Below the pieces are notes generated by a model. It searched no databases, was not told the origin of the DNA, and saw only the letters and a program-made list of their open reading frames with translations. The position numbers and the translations under genes are program-made. From Patellifolia procumbens (lineage: Eukaryota; Streptophyta; Magnoliopsida; Caryophyllales; Amaranthaceae), in the NCBI GenBank assembly GCA_947645195.1, contig CANSGD010000445.1, forward strand, positions 1 through 64,000: a stretch of DNA of 64,000 nt, given 5' to 3'. Shown here piece by piece: positions 23,158 through 33,117 of this stretch. Every line of letters begins with the position of its first letter. The first letter of the stretch is position 1.

Positions 23158-23991
23158 CTATTTACAAAGAGGAATTGAGGTGTCTAGTAAATAACACCTC
23201 AACGATCGCAATGACTTGTCATATGCAACCGCACACAATTCCGAAAAGACCAAATAGGCAATAGCAAGAAGCCAAACATGCACAAAGTAATACATTACTA
23301 TATGCCGAAATGGGGAGAAAAGCAAAAAGGTGGGGGAATGAAAACAAAATTCAAGAAAATAAGAAGAATCAAAACCAAAATAAAAATAAGAAAAAGATAA
23401 TGAAGAAAAACTATCACTACTATACCCCATTTCTCTCATGGAGTCAACACGAACATCCGAAGGGCCAAGAGAGATGGGAGACTCCTTGAGTGGTTGTGAT
23501 TTGGGAACAAAAGGAAAATAAATAGGGAAAGAAGGAATAATGTCTAGCCTCCTCGAAAAAAGGATGTGAGGGGTTAGAATAGGAACAACTTCCACACTTA
23601 AAACGTCACTCACATCACATAATTTCTCCGCATTGGTCCTTTCATAAGCTCCCTCAACTACATGTTTCTCTCCTTGTTCATCATTGAAATTTTCAACCAC
23701 AAGCAAAATCTCTTCTCTCACAAGGAAATCATGGTCATAGAATGATTGAGGTGGGATGGAAGAAAAGTGAAAATTGGAGTCAATCAGGGAAGAATGGGTA
23801 AAAAGGGAATCAAGGGATTCACAAATATCTTCACAATCCTCACCTTCCTCCTCATAAATTGGATTAAACCAAATTAGGTTTGACTCATCCTCATCATCAC
23901 TACTCCATAATCCATGAACATAAGGCACATGAGTCTCCCTAGATGCATTTTTGTCCTCTTCGTAGGAAGAATCACCATCATCCTCAATCAA
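23158..23991 (-). CDS. Unidentified 277-residue protein with C-terminal membrane segment
   Basis: I do not recognise this protein. Residues 1-65 are strongly acidic (EDDGDSSYEEDK, SSDDEDESNL, EEEGEDCEDI). The middle is mixed, and residues 228-256 form a strongly hydrophobic stretch likely to span a membrane, followed by a short basic tail. Upstream sequence to 24480 continues the same kind of protein in other frames (SFEELKYYDKGGEQYYELF, SLESRWKEDALERSQ), so the original ORF was longer and this start may be secondary. It occupies the ORF3 position just before the hairpin module. A membrane-bound, Env-like role is possible but unproven. Host-gene origin cannot be excluded. Confidence 0.5.
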   Translation of the reverse strand: MIEDDGDSSYEEDKNASRETHVPYVHGLWSSDDEDESNLIWFNPIYEEEGEDCEDICESLDSLFTHSSLIDSNFHFSSIPPQSFYDHDFLVREEILLVVENFNDEQGEKHVVEGAYERTNAEKLCDVSDVLSVEVVPILTPHILFSRRLDIIPSFPIYFPFVPKSQPLKESPISLGPSDVRVDSMREMGYSSDSFSSLSFSYFYFGFDSSYFLEFCFHSPTFLLFSPFRHIVMYYFVHVWLLAIAYLVFSELCAVAYDKSLRSLRCYLLDTSIPLCK

Positions 23992-24480
23992 AGACCTAGA
24001 TTCGTGTAGACATCATTTTCACCCTCTTTTTCCTTTTCATCTCTATTGGACTCTTGACGCTCATTCTCACATCCTTGAGACCGCTCTAGGGCATCTTCCT
24101 TCCACCTAGATTCAAGAGAGTCACGTCTCCTCACCAACTTCTTGATTTGATCAAATAACTCATAATATTGCTCTCCTCCCTTGTCATAATACTTGAGCTC
24201 CTCAAAACTAGATTCAATAAGATTATCTATTCGACAAGCATTTGAGGAATAAAATCATGCAATTTTGGCTTAGAATCAAGTAAAGAAGAGCTTTGGTTAT
24301 CAACAAGGGGAGAAGCATCATTGTAAGTCCCAACATTAAGCACATGACAATACATATCATCACAACTAGAAGATGGAGGCGGAGTATCATGACTTGGCAT
24401 GTGAGAAATTTAATTGCTAGCAAAAGATATTTCATTGTGATTAATGCAATCATTAGATAAATAAGAATCATAATGCGTCA
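23992..24480 (-). pseudogene. Upstream, frame-shifted part of the unidentified ORF
   Basis: The minus strand opens with a start codon near 24480 (MVTHYDSYLSNDC). It has a stop after about 25 codons, a SHDTPPPSSSCDD segment, then a shift into a charged, coiled-coil-like segment rich in Glu, Lys and Arg. A second shift near 24000 leads into the 277-residue frame. No family was recognised. The Reina primer-binding site begins about 25 bases upstream of the start. Confidence 0.45.
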
Positions 24481-24503
24481 CCATTTCCCTTGGTTCGTAT
24501 CGA

Positions 24504-24514
24504 CTCTGATACCA
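24504..24514 (-). other. Primer-binding site of the Reina element
   Basis: The minus strand reads TGGTATCAGAG three bases inside the 5' LTR, complementary to the 3' end of initiator methionine tRNA. This is the usual primer of plant chromoviruses and copia elements. Confidence 0.88.
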
Positions 24515-24517
24515 ATT

Positions 24518-24905
24518 TGGTAAGAACTGATAGTAAAAACTAGAGAATTAACACAAATAGTAAGATAGTTTGATTGAGCAAGGCCAAACTTAGCTACAAT
24601 CCCTCATACATTCGAGAAGATGAGGTCTCTCCCAAATACTCAGCTCTCATTCATTGCATAATCTGATCTCCTCTTTTCCCCTTATTTATACACTCTCTCA
24701 AAAGATTCCCTTCCCTTCCACTACACCCTCTTAACAGAAATCTGTTAGAGGTATGATGACTCACTTAACAGAATTATCATAAAAAAGTAAAACATAAAAG
24801 GTAGTTATCAAAAGACAAATAAACCCTTACTGAGTTGCTGCTACTGGTGACTTCCTTCTTCTAGCATAAGTGATCTTGATGGGTGGCTTATCCCAGCTTG
24901 TTGCA
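24518..24905 (-). repeat. 5' LTR of the Reina element
   Basis: It is the partner of 9517-9905, 388 bases long, with the same termini and few differences. Together they bracket both the Reina genes and the Athila-A block. Confidence 0.95.
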
Positions 24906-26059
24906 AAAACTCAATTCATTCATAATCTATGAATGTACTTGTGTTAGTTTAAATTGTAGTAATATTATATCTTAGAGTTGTAGACAGTGTTAGAACTACA
25001 TTGAGGCAAGGGGTGACAATCGACACCGTAAATGTAAAAGAGAACCTTTATTTATCATTTTTCTACCTAGTAAACTATAAGTATCTATGTTGATTGTCGA
25101 TTTTGCAACCTCTAATGCTCAGTCAATGAATTATTAGGTGATGTCCTAAACCTAAATATTTGCATTGACTAATGCTTGTTGGATATAACTTGCTGTGAGT
25201 ATGAGCTAGGATTGTATTTTGAGCGAGTTTGGTTGGAGAAACATTTTAAATGTCACAGGATTTTCCATGAAAAGAGTTCTCCAGCGAAAACTTCAATTCA
25301 GTTAGCAATAGTGGATATAATCTTGTGTCCCTGAACCTTAGTAATACCTGGTGACTCTATCTATGAAGGACTACAAAAGGGGACAGATTTGCCTCATAAT
25401 CCATTAAAGACATGAATTGTAGGTAAGGTGAGAGAGAATGAAAATCGTCTCTTCTAATCCAACACAACTATAGTCCAACTGATTTTATTGAGTCTTTAAA
25501 CTATCTGTAGGGGTTCAGGCAATTCCTATCTTCACCATGGAATGTTGTTCACATGTAATTGTTTTTTTTATTAAACTTCAGCCCTCACTACATCTTTGAC
25601 TTAAATTTATCATTGTATCTCTGCTTTATATCTGTTATGTTTTTTGTAAAGCTCAAATTGTGTACAATTATTTAGTTAACAAGGACCTTTTGGCATTTGA
25701 GCTCTAGGATAGTAAAACATGATGCAGAAGTGTGGTTAGAATATATGTGGTAAAAAGTGAGAATTTGAGCACAATAAATTGCATCAAGTATATGGTCTTG
25801 TGTAGCCTTTTTCTTGTTCTCAGCTAATTATTGAAAATATAGGTTATTGTCCACCTAATTAAGCTTACTTTTCAAAGAACTTAGTGGAAGAATCGATTTT
25901 TTGCAATTTTCTTTGTCATAGTTACTATTTTATATTATTTTACATCAGCATTACAAATTCCAAATCCGAATTCATATGTATGGCTTGTTAGAAGATGACT
26001 TGCAAACTTTTCCCATTATCTCTTCTCCTAATCCTATTTTGTGTCATGGCCTGCTATAC
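24906..26059. other. CACTA internal sequence, intron-like
   Basis: No gene is seen in this AT-rich interval. Two blocks, 25205-25300 and 25872-25976, are diverged duplicates of 9421-9516 and 8971-9075. It ends at the Athila-C target duplication TATAC (26055-26059). Confidence 0.55.
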
Positions 26060-27718
26060 TAATAAAAGTTTTTTAGTGGGTCGTTAAGGCACTAAGAACC
26101 GCTTAGCAAACAAAACTTATAAACCTAACGAGCAACTACTAAGAACGTAGTAATGGAAAGTCAAGGGTCGAACCACAAGGAAATTGGGATTGACTATATA
26201 CTAAGTCCAAAACTACCTAAGTGAAGGGTTTTTGGGGTTTGAGATTGAATTAGGTACCAACTAATCAACTAGCTATCGAATAACAACTAATAATCAAATA
26301 AGAGAATTAATATAATAAGGAAAACACTAGAGTTCAGGCTAGTCGTATGAACATGGGCTAGACAATGATAATCGACGCTATAGTGAATCACAACGATGAC
26401 AATACAAGGTTAAGTTTCCCTCTAATTTACTTGAGTCCTCTCTCGAATGGTCCTCAAGAGTAATCGATTAATCAACCAACCAAATCCTCTTCCGAATGGT
26501 CTTTGGTCCATTAATTAATAAATTTAATGAGATTGGAAAACCCCTAATTAAAGGATCCCCTTAACCCCTTAATTCCTTCCCAATCCCTTGGTCTAGAAAT
26601 CAAGTCGAAACATGGGAATGACAAAAGGGATTAGAGTTCGATGAAGAACAATAGAAACCCTAAGTGCCCTAGCATAAACGTGATCAAGATCTATCCTAGG
26701 GTGTCAAAACACCACATTCAATGCATAGACAAACAATTGAATCATAAAAGGCATGGACAATCTACATTAAGCCCTTAATTCATACTTTCGCCCAAACCCG
26801 AGATAATGAACTACTCACTAATCATGGATTCTAAGCAATTGAGATTAAATAAATTAGACATGATAAACAAAGCAATAGAAATAAAGAAAAGAGATTGAAG
26901 GAAAATTACTTGAATTGAATAATGGATTCGATCTTCAAAGATGAACAATTGAGAAAACTAAGTGTTTAGAGAGAGTTTAGGGCTAAGATAATGTAATTAG
27001 AGTTCAAGAGTATGAGACAATGTCGACCTCTAAGCTAAAAATTTAAACTAAGACAGAGAAAACGGGTCAAAGCCCGAAAGCAGGTCGACACGCACACGGT
27101 CGTGTCCAAAACGACACGACCGTGTAGACCTATTACACAAGTTTTTCAGCGTTTCTTCAAAGCTACTGCCTTAGTGTAGAAATAACTACACGGTCGTGTT
27201 CAGACCTGACGTCCAAAATGCCCCACAGCATCCTCAAAGTTCCCGCCTGTGTGCTCAAATGGCTACACGGTCGTGTCCAGAATTACACGACCGCGTAGAC
27301 CTGACGTCCAATGATCTTCAGCATCTCCAATACTTGCTGCCATGCTAGAAAAAGTGCTACACGGTCGTCTCCAAAATGACACGACCATATAGGCCTAGTT
27401 TCCACTCTTCAACGCTAATCAGTTTGAAACTGATCCTCCAAGTTAAAAGCTACACGGTCGTGTCAAATGCCACACGACCGTGTAGAGCTGCTTCAAGCTC
27501 TTCCAAGCCCTAGCCTCCATCCAAGGGTCTCTAAATACCCAAAGTGCTCCAAATACCTTTTAGTTAGCCTGGAAATCATCCAAAACAATTAAACGAGTAG
27601 TGAAACGATAATTTGCCTCAAAGTAATCAAAACCATGCAATGTCAGACTAAAATGCTCTAATCTATATGCAACGACACTAAAAATGCAGCATGGATAAGC
27701 ACAATAAAGTTCTTATCA
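26060..27718 (-). repeat. 3' LTR of Athila-C
   Basis: It matches the 5' LTR through its length. Its outer end is mutated (TAATAAAAG where the 5' LTR has TGATAAGAG). Palindrome units start at 27094, 27188, 27265, 27359 and 27452. The 77-base step reflects a deletion of one half-unit. Confidence 0.93.
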
Positions 27719-27757
27719 AACTCTCCCAAGCTAGTCCGATTGCTTGTCCTCAAGCGA
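27719..27757 (-). other. Athila-C polypurine tract with AGGA hairpin
   Basis: On the minus strand GCTTG-AGGA-CAAGC (with flanking pairs, one mismatch) is followed by GGACTAGCTTGGGAGAGTT and the 3' LTR. Confidence 0.82.
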
Positions 27758-29184
27758 ACAAAACGATAGACATAGGGAAAGAGTTCTATGACCCCTAACA
27801 ATGATAAGCATGCCAAGATGAATTATGTAGAACTTCAAACATTTTCAACAACCAATGCAAAACACTATCAAGCCTCAAAGTTTATAGCACAAGGAAAAGC
27901 AACCAATCTTACCACAAGTTCTCCCCCAAGCTTGGCCTAGTCATATAGATAGTAGCTCTCACATTAGTTGTGCGCACTTCTCTCATGTGTTTAAGTAGGT
28001 CAAATGAACGGTCAAAGCTCAATTCCATCGACTATATCCTACCATAGGCTTGCATATCATCTCACTCTCTGTCGCATAAAGACCAAAGTTCGCATCAAGA
28101 ATCAAGAGGACTTAGTCAAGGTTGTAACGTAGGCTTAGGGTGAGGGTGTGGTAGCATTTGGGATCGTGGTGTTAAAGAGGGGAAAGTGAAACTTCCAACT
28201 TAGCACCTTTCTAAAAGCATAAAACCAACCCTACAGAAAGTTGAACGCTCTACACAACCTATCACAAGCTCTCCTCTTATTTTAGCATCTCAATCTCCCT
28301 TATTGCGATTTTTGAACGCACCACAAATCCCTTTTCTTTTTTTTGTTTTTCATTCATCATCATTTTTTTTTTTTTTTTGTGGATTGTGGTGATTTTAGAA
28401 GAAGGGAGAAAATGAGAACTTCAATGTATGGAAAGGAGGCGAACTCAAACAACACATGAGTTTTAACTAAACACAAAGTCGAACACCTACACCAAGTAAA
28501 AACCCGAAATACAGGTAGGTCTCATCACAAGCCTACCCCGAGCTCGTAAGCTCTCATGAGTTCCGGGTGGTCATTCTCGTAACACCCATCAATATGTTTC
28601 ACCCCATCTAAGTAGTTTCACTATCCCCTAGGTAAGGAGATAGGTAATAAGCTAGAGATGTGGTTAACAAAGAAAACAAGCTTAGGCTCATAGGGGCTTC
28701 AAAGAAGGATAAGTAGGTGAGGGTGGCCTTTGGCAATGTAGCTCAAGTAACATGAAATCCTCAATCACATTCAAGACGCAAACAAGTCAAGCGTATTCAA
28801 GGAGAATCAATGCAAGTTCTAGAGAATATTCATCAAGGAAGAGAAACACACATTAAGCAGATAAGACTAAAATCATGCTCTCACAAAGGGTATAGCTACC
28901 AACATAACTCGAGCCGCACAAGAGGGAGACCAATCATACCACAATCCGACAATTCCTTGGCCTACTAGAGACTATCAAAGCATTTCCTTTTTTTATTTTT
29001 GTTTTCAGGTCATCAAGAAAAACACATGCGTACCAAGGGCGAGTCTAAACCTAAATGCAATTTATATGCACATGCAAGGCTAAAGAAATCTACATGCAAC
29101 CTAAACATGAAACTAAACACTAAAATGCAACCTAAACATGAAACTAATATGCAACTAATGCAAACTATATGCAACTAAAATATA
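27758..29184 (-). other. Athila-C 3' non-coding region
   Basis: No coding frame of note over 1.4 kb. A cluster of small hairpins is visible on the minus strand near 28600-28520: GGGTG/CACCC, a GAGCT/AGCTC stem with loop TACG, and GTAGG/CCTAC. This parallels the hairpin cluster in Athila-E. Confidence 0.6.
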
Positions 29185-29224
29185 CATCATCCCCCAAGCT
29201 AAACCACACAGTGTCCTCACTGTG
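29185..29224 (-). other. Athila-C post-ORF hairpin and purine tract
   Basis: A perfect 7-base stem CACAGTG-AGGA-CACTGTG (29224-29207, minus strand) is followed by TGGTTTAGCTTGGGGGATG. The end of ORF3 overlaps or directly precedes it. Confidence 0.85.
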
Positions 29225-30644
29225 AAAAGTCTAATGATAACATAAGCAAGGGGGGGAAAGAATCCCGACTCACTAGTTAGGAGGGGGTGGAAGCTAGAGC
29301 TACCAGGGTACCAACCACTATGCCTACCCCAATCCTGCAAATCAGAACGAAGCCCTCGAAACTCCGAGGTCATTGCGGAGAAACTATCCTGCAAGGACTG
29401 GTAATACTGTTGAGTAGTGGTCTAGGACTCCTGTAAAGAATGGACCTCTGACCTGAGGGACTGAAAGTCCATGCGTAATCCGCCCATCCCTTGTTGGAGG
29501 TCAGCTAGCTGCTGCTCCATAGAACCAAACGCCCCTTGGGGGGCCTGTGCACCCTGTGCTCTCTCTCCTTCTTCTTCTTTTTCTCCTCTTCCTCCATCAA
29601 CCTCCATGTCAGCCTCGCCACCCTCAATGCCCCTTGGAGACCACTCATAATCCGGCTCAAAAATTCAGTTGGCCTGATCGTAGATGGGGTTTTTTGAAGG
29701 ATCTGGAAGGATAGCGTAATTCTGATGGTTTATCTTCCAAATATACCCCCCATTCGGGCCCAAGGGTGAGATCCACCCCATAGTGTGATAAGAGCTAAGG
29801 TCGAGCAAAGTGGATCCTGGGATAGGCTGAAATCCTGCAGAATCAATACCACGAGAAATAGAAATCAAAGTAATCATCCCCCCCACCAAGATGTCGTCGG
29901 ACTCCTTACGGGCCACATCCTCAAGGTGCTGCATAAACCAAGCCCCAAGGTTAAGTCTGGTGTCTCCTACGGTCATATGGTGGAGGAAGTACAGCTAACG
30001 GTCTGTAACCACTCCCTGGCTATCCCCCCTAGTGAATATGGTGGTGCTGATCACCCTATGAGACACTCTAAACCCCGGACTCACAACGTGGGAGGCCTTG
30101 GCCGAACTAGGAATGTATGGAGAACGGGCAGTCAATTGCTGCCAAAAGAATTGCTCATTGTAAGAGGACATACACGCACTCTTAGGCCCTATGACCCTAC
30201 CCTTTGGCCACCCAAATGCGTCATTCACGGCCCCTATGTTCATAGTGTAATTCCGGCCGAGTAGGTTGAAGGTCATGGTCCTAGGGTTCCGACTTCCTTC
30301 CTCTCTACGAACGGAAAGGGTGGAGAGGAACTCTAAGGTGAGACTTCTATAGGTGTGTGCATGCAAGTTTAGCCAAATTGTCCACCCTACCCCATAAAAA
30401 GTTGTTGAACATCACCTTGAACCCAAAGGGCCGCAGCGACGTTCGCATCATAGAATTTGGTGGGGCGAACGGTTCTCCTAGTTAGTCTCATAAAGGCTCT
30501 AAGGTGGTCGGGATTGGTGAAATTAATCCCGAGGGTATCTATTTGTGGAGGATGGATGGGTGGTGGAGGTGGTGGTGGTGATTGGTTGCGGAGGTTGAGG
30601 TACTTGTTTGCCTTGCCGGGGTTCCTACGGCTGCTAGTGGCCAT
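29225..30644 (-). pseudogene. Athila-C ORF3 (ATHILA-type)
   Basis: The product belongs to the same family as Athila-E ORF3, of unknown function. It starts with MATSSRRNPGKANKYL and a proline run, then shows a YRSLTLEFLSTL segment and LLGRNYTMNIGAVNDAFGW (near 30240), a GGMITLISI segment near 29880, and a C-terminal coiled-coil-like stretch (MEQQLADLQQGMGGLR near 29510). Stops or frameshifts near 30380, 29990, 29640 and 29410 divide it into five pieces. It lies between the pol end and the post-ORF hairpin, as in Athila-E. Confidence 0.85.
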
Positions 30645-31352
30645 GATAACAATGAATTGCCAAGCAAAGGGTCAAACAAACACAACAAGGTGCACACAAG
30701 TCCACAATACAAACCGAGAAGACAACAAACCACAACAACAATCCACAACAAGATGTGCCTCACCAAACTACAAGCAAGACAACTCAATTCAAACCAAGTC
30801 AATTGTCAACAAGCAACAAACCACAAACTACTACTAATCTTCAAAGAATTTCAAACAAAAAGTAAGAAATCAAGAGAGGAAAGTGTATACCGATCTAATG
30901 GTGGGAGTAAATCCCGCAAATGAACCTTCGGCAGTGGTTAATGATGATGTTGAGTGAAGATTGTCCTCCAATTGTAAAGAAATTCCTCACCAAGCACTTT
31001 CCCCAAATTGGAGAAGTTAGCGTTCGTGGAAAATTTGGTTTGTGGAGGAGAGAAGGATGAATAGAGGTAGGTGATGAAGATTTGAGTTGTAGAGCTACAC
31101 GGTCGTGTCGAAATCGATACGACCGTGTAGACCTGCAGTTCTACACTCTCCCGTTCTTTTCTTGCTTTGCCTCCCCTCTTTTCTTTCTTTTTTCTTTTTT
31201 TTTTCTAAAACAAGAAAAAATTTATTAAAAAATAAAAAATAAAAAAATCAAATCAAATTAAATCAAACTACCTAATCCTAAAAGAAATGCTTGGGTTGCC
31301 TCCCAAGAAGCGCTTCTTTAAAGTCATTAGCTTGAATAAGAGGACTCACCTC
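30645..31352 (-). other. Athila-C spacer between pol and ORF3
   Basis: No gene. At 31092-31134 it contains one full palindrome unit (CTACACGGTCGTGTCG ... GACCGTGTAGACCTG) nearly identical to the units in the Athila-C LTR, about 450 bases upstream of the ORF3 start. Confidence 0.75.
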
Positions 31353-31611
31353 TCAATGATGGTGCTCGGGTGAGTCAAGTATCAAACATCCCATAAAACC
31401 AATGATGTGGTTGTCGTGGTAGAGCTTCAAGCGTTGGCCATTAACCAAAAAGGGACGCTCATCCCCCACAATCTTATATGCTCCATAGGGGGTAGTCTTC
31501 ACTACTTCAAATGGCCCCGACCACTTTGATTTAAGCTTTCCGGGAAAAAGCTTAAGCCTTGAGTTAAACAACAAGACTTTGTCCCCAACCCAAAATTCTC
31601 GTTGTTGTATT
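31353..31611 (-). pseudogene. Athila-C integrase, C-terminal part
   Basis: The minus strand encodes VGDKVLLFNSRLKLFPGKL and SKWSGPFEVVKTTPYGA, the C-terminal domain of Athila integrase. The frame ends at a stop at 31353. The upstream part of the same gene continues at 43330, on the other side of Athila-E. The duplicated TGTAT marks the joint. Confidence 0.9.
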
Positions 31612-33030
31612 GATGCGTCAAAGTTATTCGCCAATCTTAGGCGATTTTTGTATGGTTTTGTGTGTCGATTTGTGTTTAGAGTTCGGGTTTTGGTTTGATT
31701 TGGTATTAAAGAGGTCTAGAGAGTCGTGTCCCAAGTTTTGGTGTTTATCTTGTTCGTGCAGCTTTCTATCACTCTCCGAAGCATCAAGTCATCCAACCTC
31801 CCAACGGTACGTCATCTCGAAGCCTTCGGAAGCCCTTTGAATCGTCCAAGCCAAGTTCCGAGTCTCCCGATTCCGAGCTCCGAGCATCAAGCCCTTGCAG
31901 CGGCCAAGCCACCAAGGAAGATCCTGCTAGGCTTTCAAAGCCTTCCCCTTTACCTTCCCCTTATATGTAAAAACTTGATTGAAAGGAGGGGTTGCTTGCC
32001 ATCGCGAGGAGCGATGCTGGTCGCGGGTCGCGACCTGCTGCTCGCGAGTCGCGACCAGGCACTGCCGCCCACCTCTCCTTTCTTTTATGTTTCCTTCTAC
32101 GGATGGTTTGAGACATATGTTTTGAGTTCGTCTTTATTTTGTAGAGAGGGAAGTAGACCAGAGAGTGTTTAGCTACCATTCCTAGGGTTTTAAAACACTA
32201 ACATCTCTTAGAAATTTTGGTGTAAATCATGCTAGTTCTAGCGTAAACTTGTTCTTGGATTCGGTTAGGTGAAGCTTTCAACTCTTGTATGTGAGAACTC
32301 TTGTACTTCTCATCTCCTTTGGTTATTGTAAGGTTCCTTGAGCTTATTTCATTGATTTTTGCATAATCTTGCTAGGAGTACTACTAGTGTAGTTGTGTAA
32401 ATGATCAAATGCTAGAGTTAAGGACATAATCGGTTGTTTGTGTTCTTAGTTCCTTAGTAGCACACTAGGTGTTTGTTGTAATGCTGACCTTGCTTCAAGT
32501 GCTTAGAGAGATCTTACTTATTGCTTGAATGTTAATGCTTCATTATCATTAGCAATCCTTTTGTGCCTCGGTTCTAATGCTACTATTGGTTTGAACTTAA
32601 ATGCTATTTGTTTGAGTTGAGTGATAGTAAGAGGGGGGTTCAAACCACGCTGATCGTGTTTGTTTAACCACGATCTAGGAGGCTAGGAGTTTAGACTTCT
32701 CAATAGGTGACCAAAAGGGGATAAACGTTTATAAGTTCCATGATCGATGCTTTGGTTGAAAGTGGATGCTAATCGAGTCCAAGTTCCTTTTTCATTGATT
32801 TAACTTACAACATTTCTTGTTTAATCGCTTTTAGTATAGTCCTTGTTCCTTATCAAACCCCCCCCCCATTGGTTACGTGACTCCTAGAAGGCTCTAGGGG
32901 TTTGATTCCGCTATTTATAGACTTGTACTGTGCTCCCTGTGGATACGACCCTTACTTCCGCTATACACCAAGTTGTTAAGGAAAGAAGGTTAATTATATT
33001 TGGTTAGGGGTATACGACAACTTCACACCA
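31612..33030 (+). repeat. 5' LTR of Athila-E
   Basis: It starts TGATGCGTC and ends TTCACACCA. A TCGCGA-based palindrome cluster lies at 32010-32066, about 400 bases from the start. Confidence 0.95.
32010..32066. repeat. TCGCGA palindrome cluster in the Athila-E LTR
   Basis: The sequences GGTCGCGGGTCGCGACC and CTCGCGAGTCGCGACC follow one another. The 3' LTR copy (42293-42353) has an additional unit, so unit number changes after insertion. Confidence 0.85.
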
Positions 33031-33035
33031 AATTT

Positions 33036-33053
33036 TGGCGCCGTTGCCGGGGA
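33036..33053 (+). other. Primer-binding site of Athila-E
   Basis: TGGCGCCGTTGCCGGGGA is complementary to the 3' end of plant tRNA-Asp and lies five bases after the 5' LTR. Confidence 0.95.
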
Positions 33054-33117
33054 GCAAGGTGTACTAGTTTGTGTTTAGCGTATTTTATTATTGATTGTAT
33101 TTCTTGTTTTGTGGTTT

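Larger units (their letters stand above)
13100..24485 (-). mobile_element. Athila-A: rearranged Athila with a single internal LTR
   Basis: In minus order this block reads: unidentified ORF and 3' region (24480-21953), polypurine tract, one LTR (21952-20463), primer-binding site, gag, protease, reverse transcriptase, RNase H, integrase, and a truncated ATHILA ORF3 (ending near 13100). An ordinary element would be LTR, genes, LTR. Here the LTR is in the middle with internal sequence on both sides. Insertion of a circular one-LTR form, or recombination between LTRs of neighbouring copies followed by deletion, would explain it. Both outer edges abut Reina sequence. The genes are decayed. Confidence 0.75.
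9517..24905 (-). mobile_element. Reina-type chromovirus, interrupted by Athila-A
   Basis: Two LTRs of 389 and 388 bases, about 2 percent different by eye, bound a minus-strand gypsy element. It has an initiator-methionine tRNA primer-binding site, a polypurine tract, and protease, reverse transcriptase, RNase H, integrase and a chromodomain-like tail in that order. The flanks are AAAGC and AAAAC, a 5-base duplication with one mismatch. Short LTRs and a chromodomain point to the Reina group. Its gag and the start of protease are missing and replaced by about 11.4 kb of Athila-type sequence. All genes carry stops or frameshifts. Confidence 0.88.

Noticed and set aside
24223..24471. 82-codon frame rich in Leu, Ile and Met
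   Set aside because: It is the wrong frame of the decayed upstream ORF; the SHDTPPPSSSCDD frame is more protein-like.
30457..30923. Plus-strand frames opposite Athila-C ORF3
   Set aside because: They are shadows of the minus-strand ORF3 and its proline-rich start. No independent support.
33030..33060. tRNA-Asp-like sequences near LTRs (also 46026 and 56212)
   Set aside because: Only the 3'-terminal 18 bases are matched, on the complementary strand. These are primer-binding sites and not tRNA genes.
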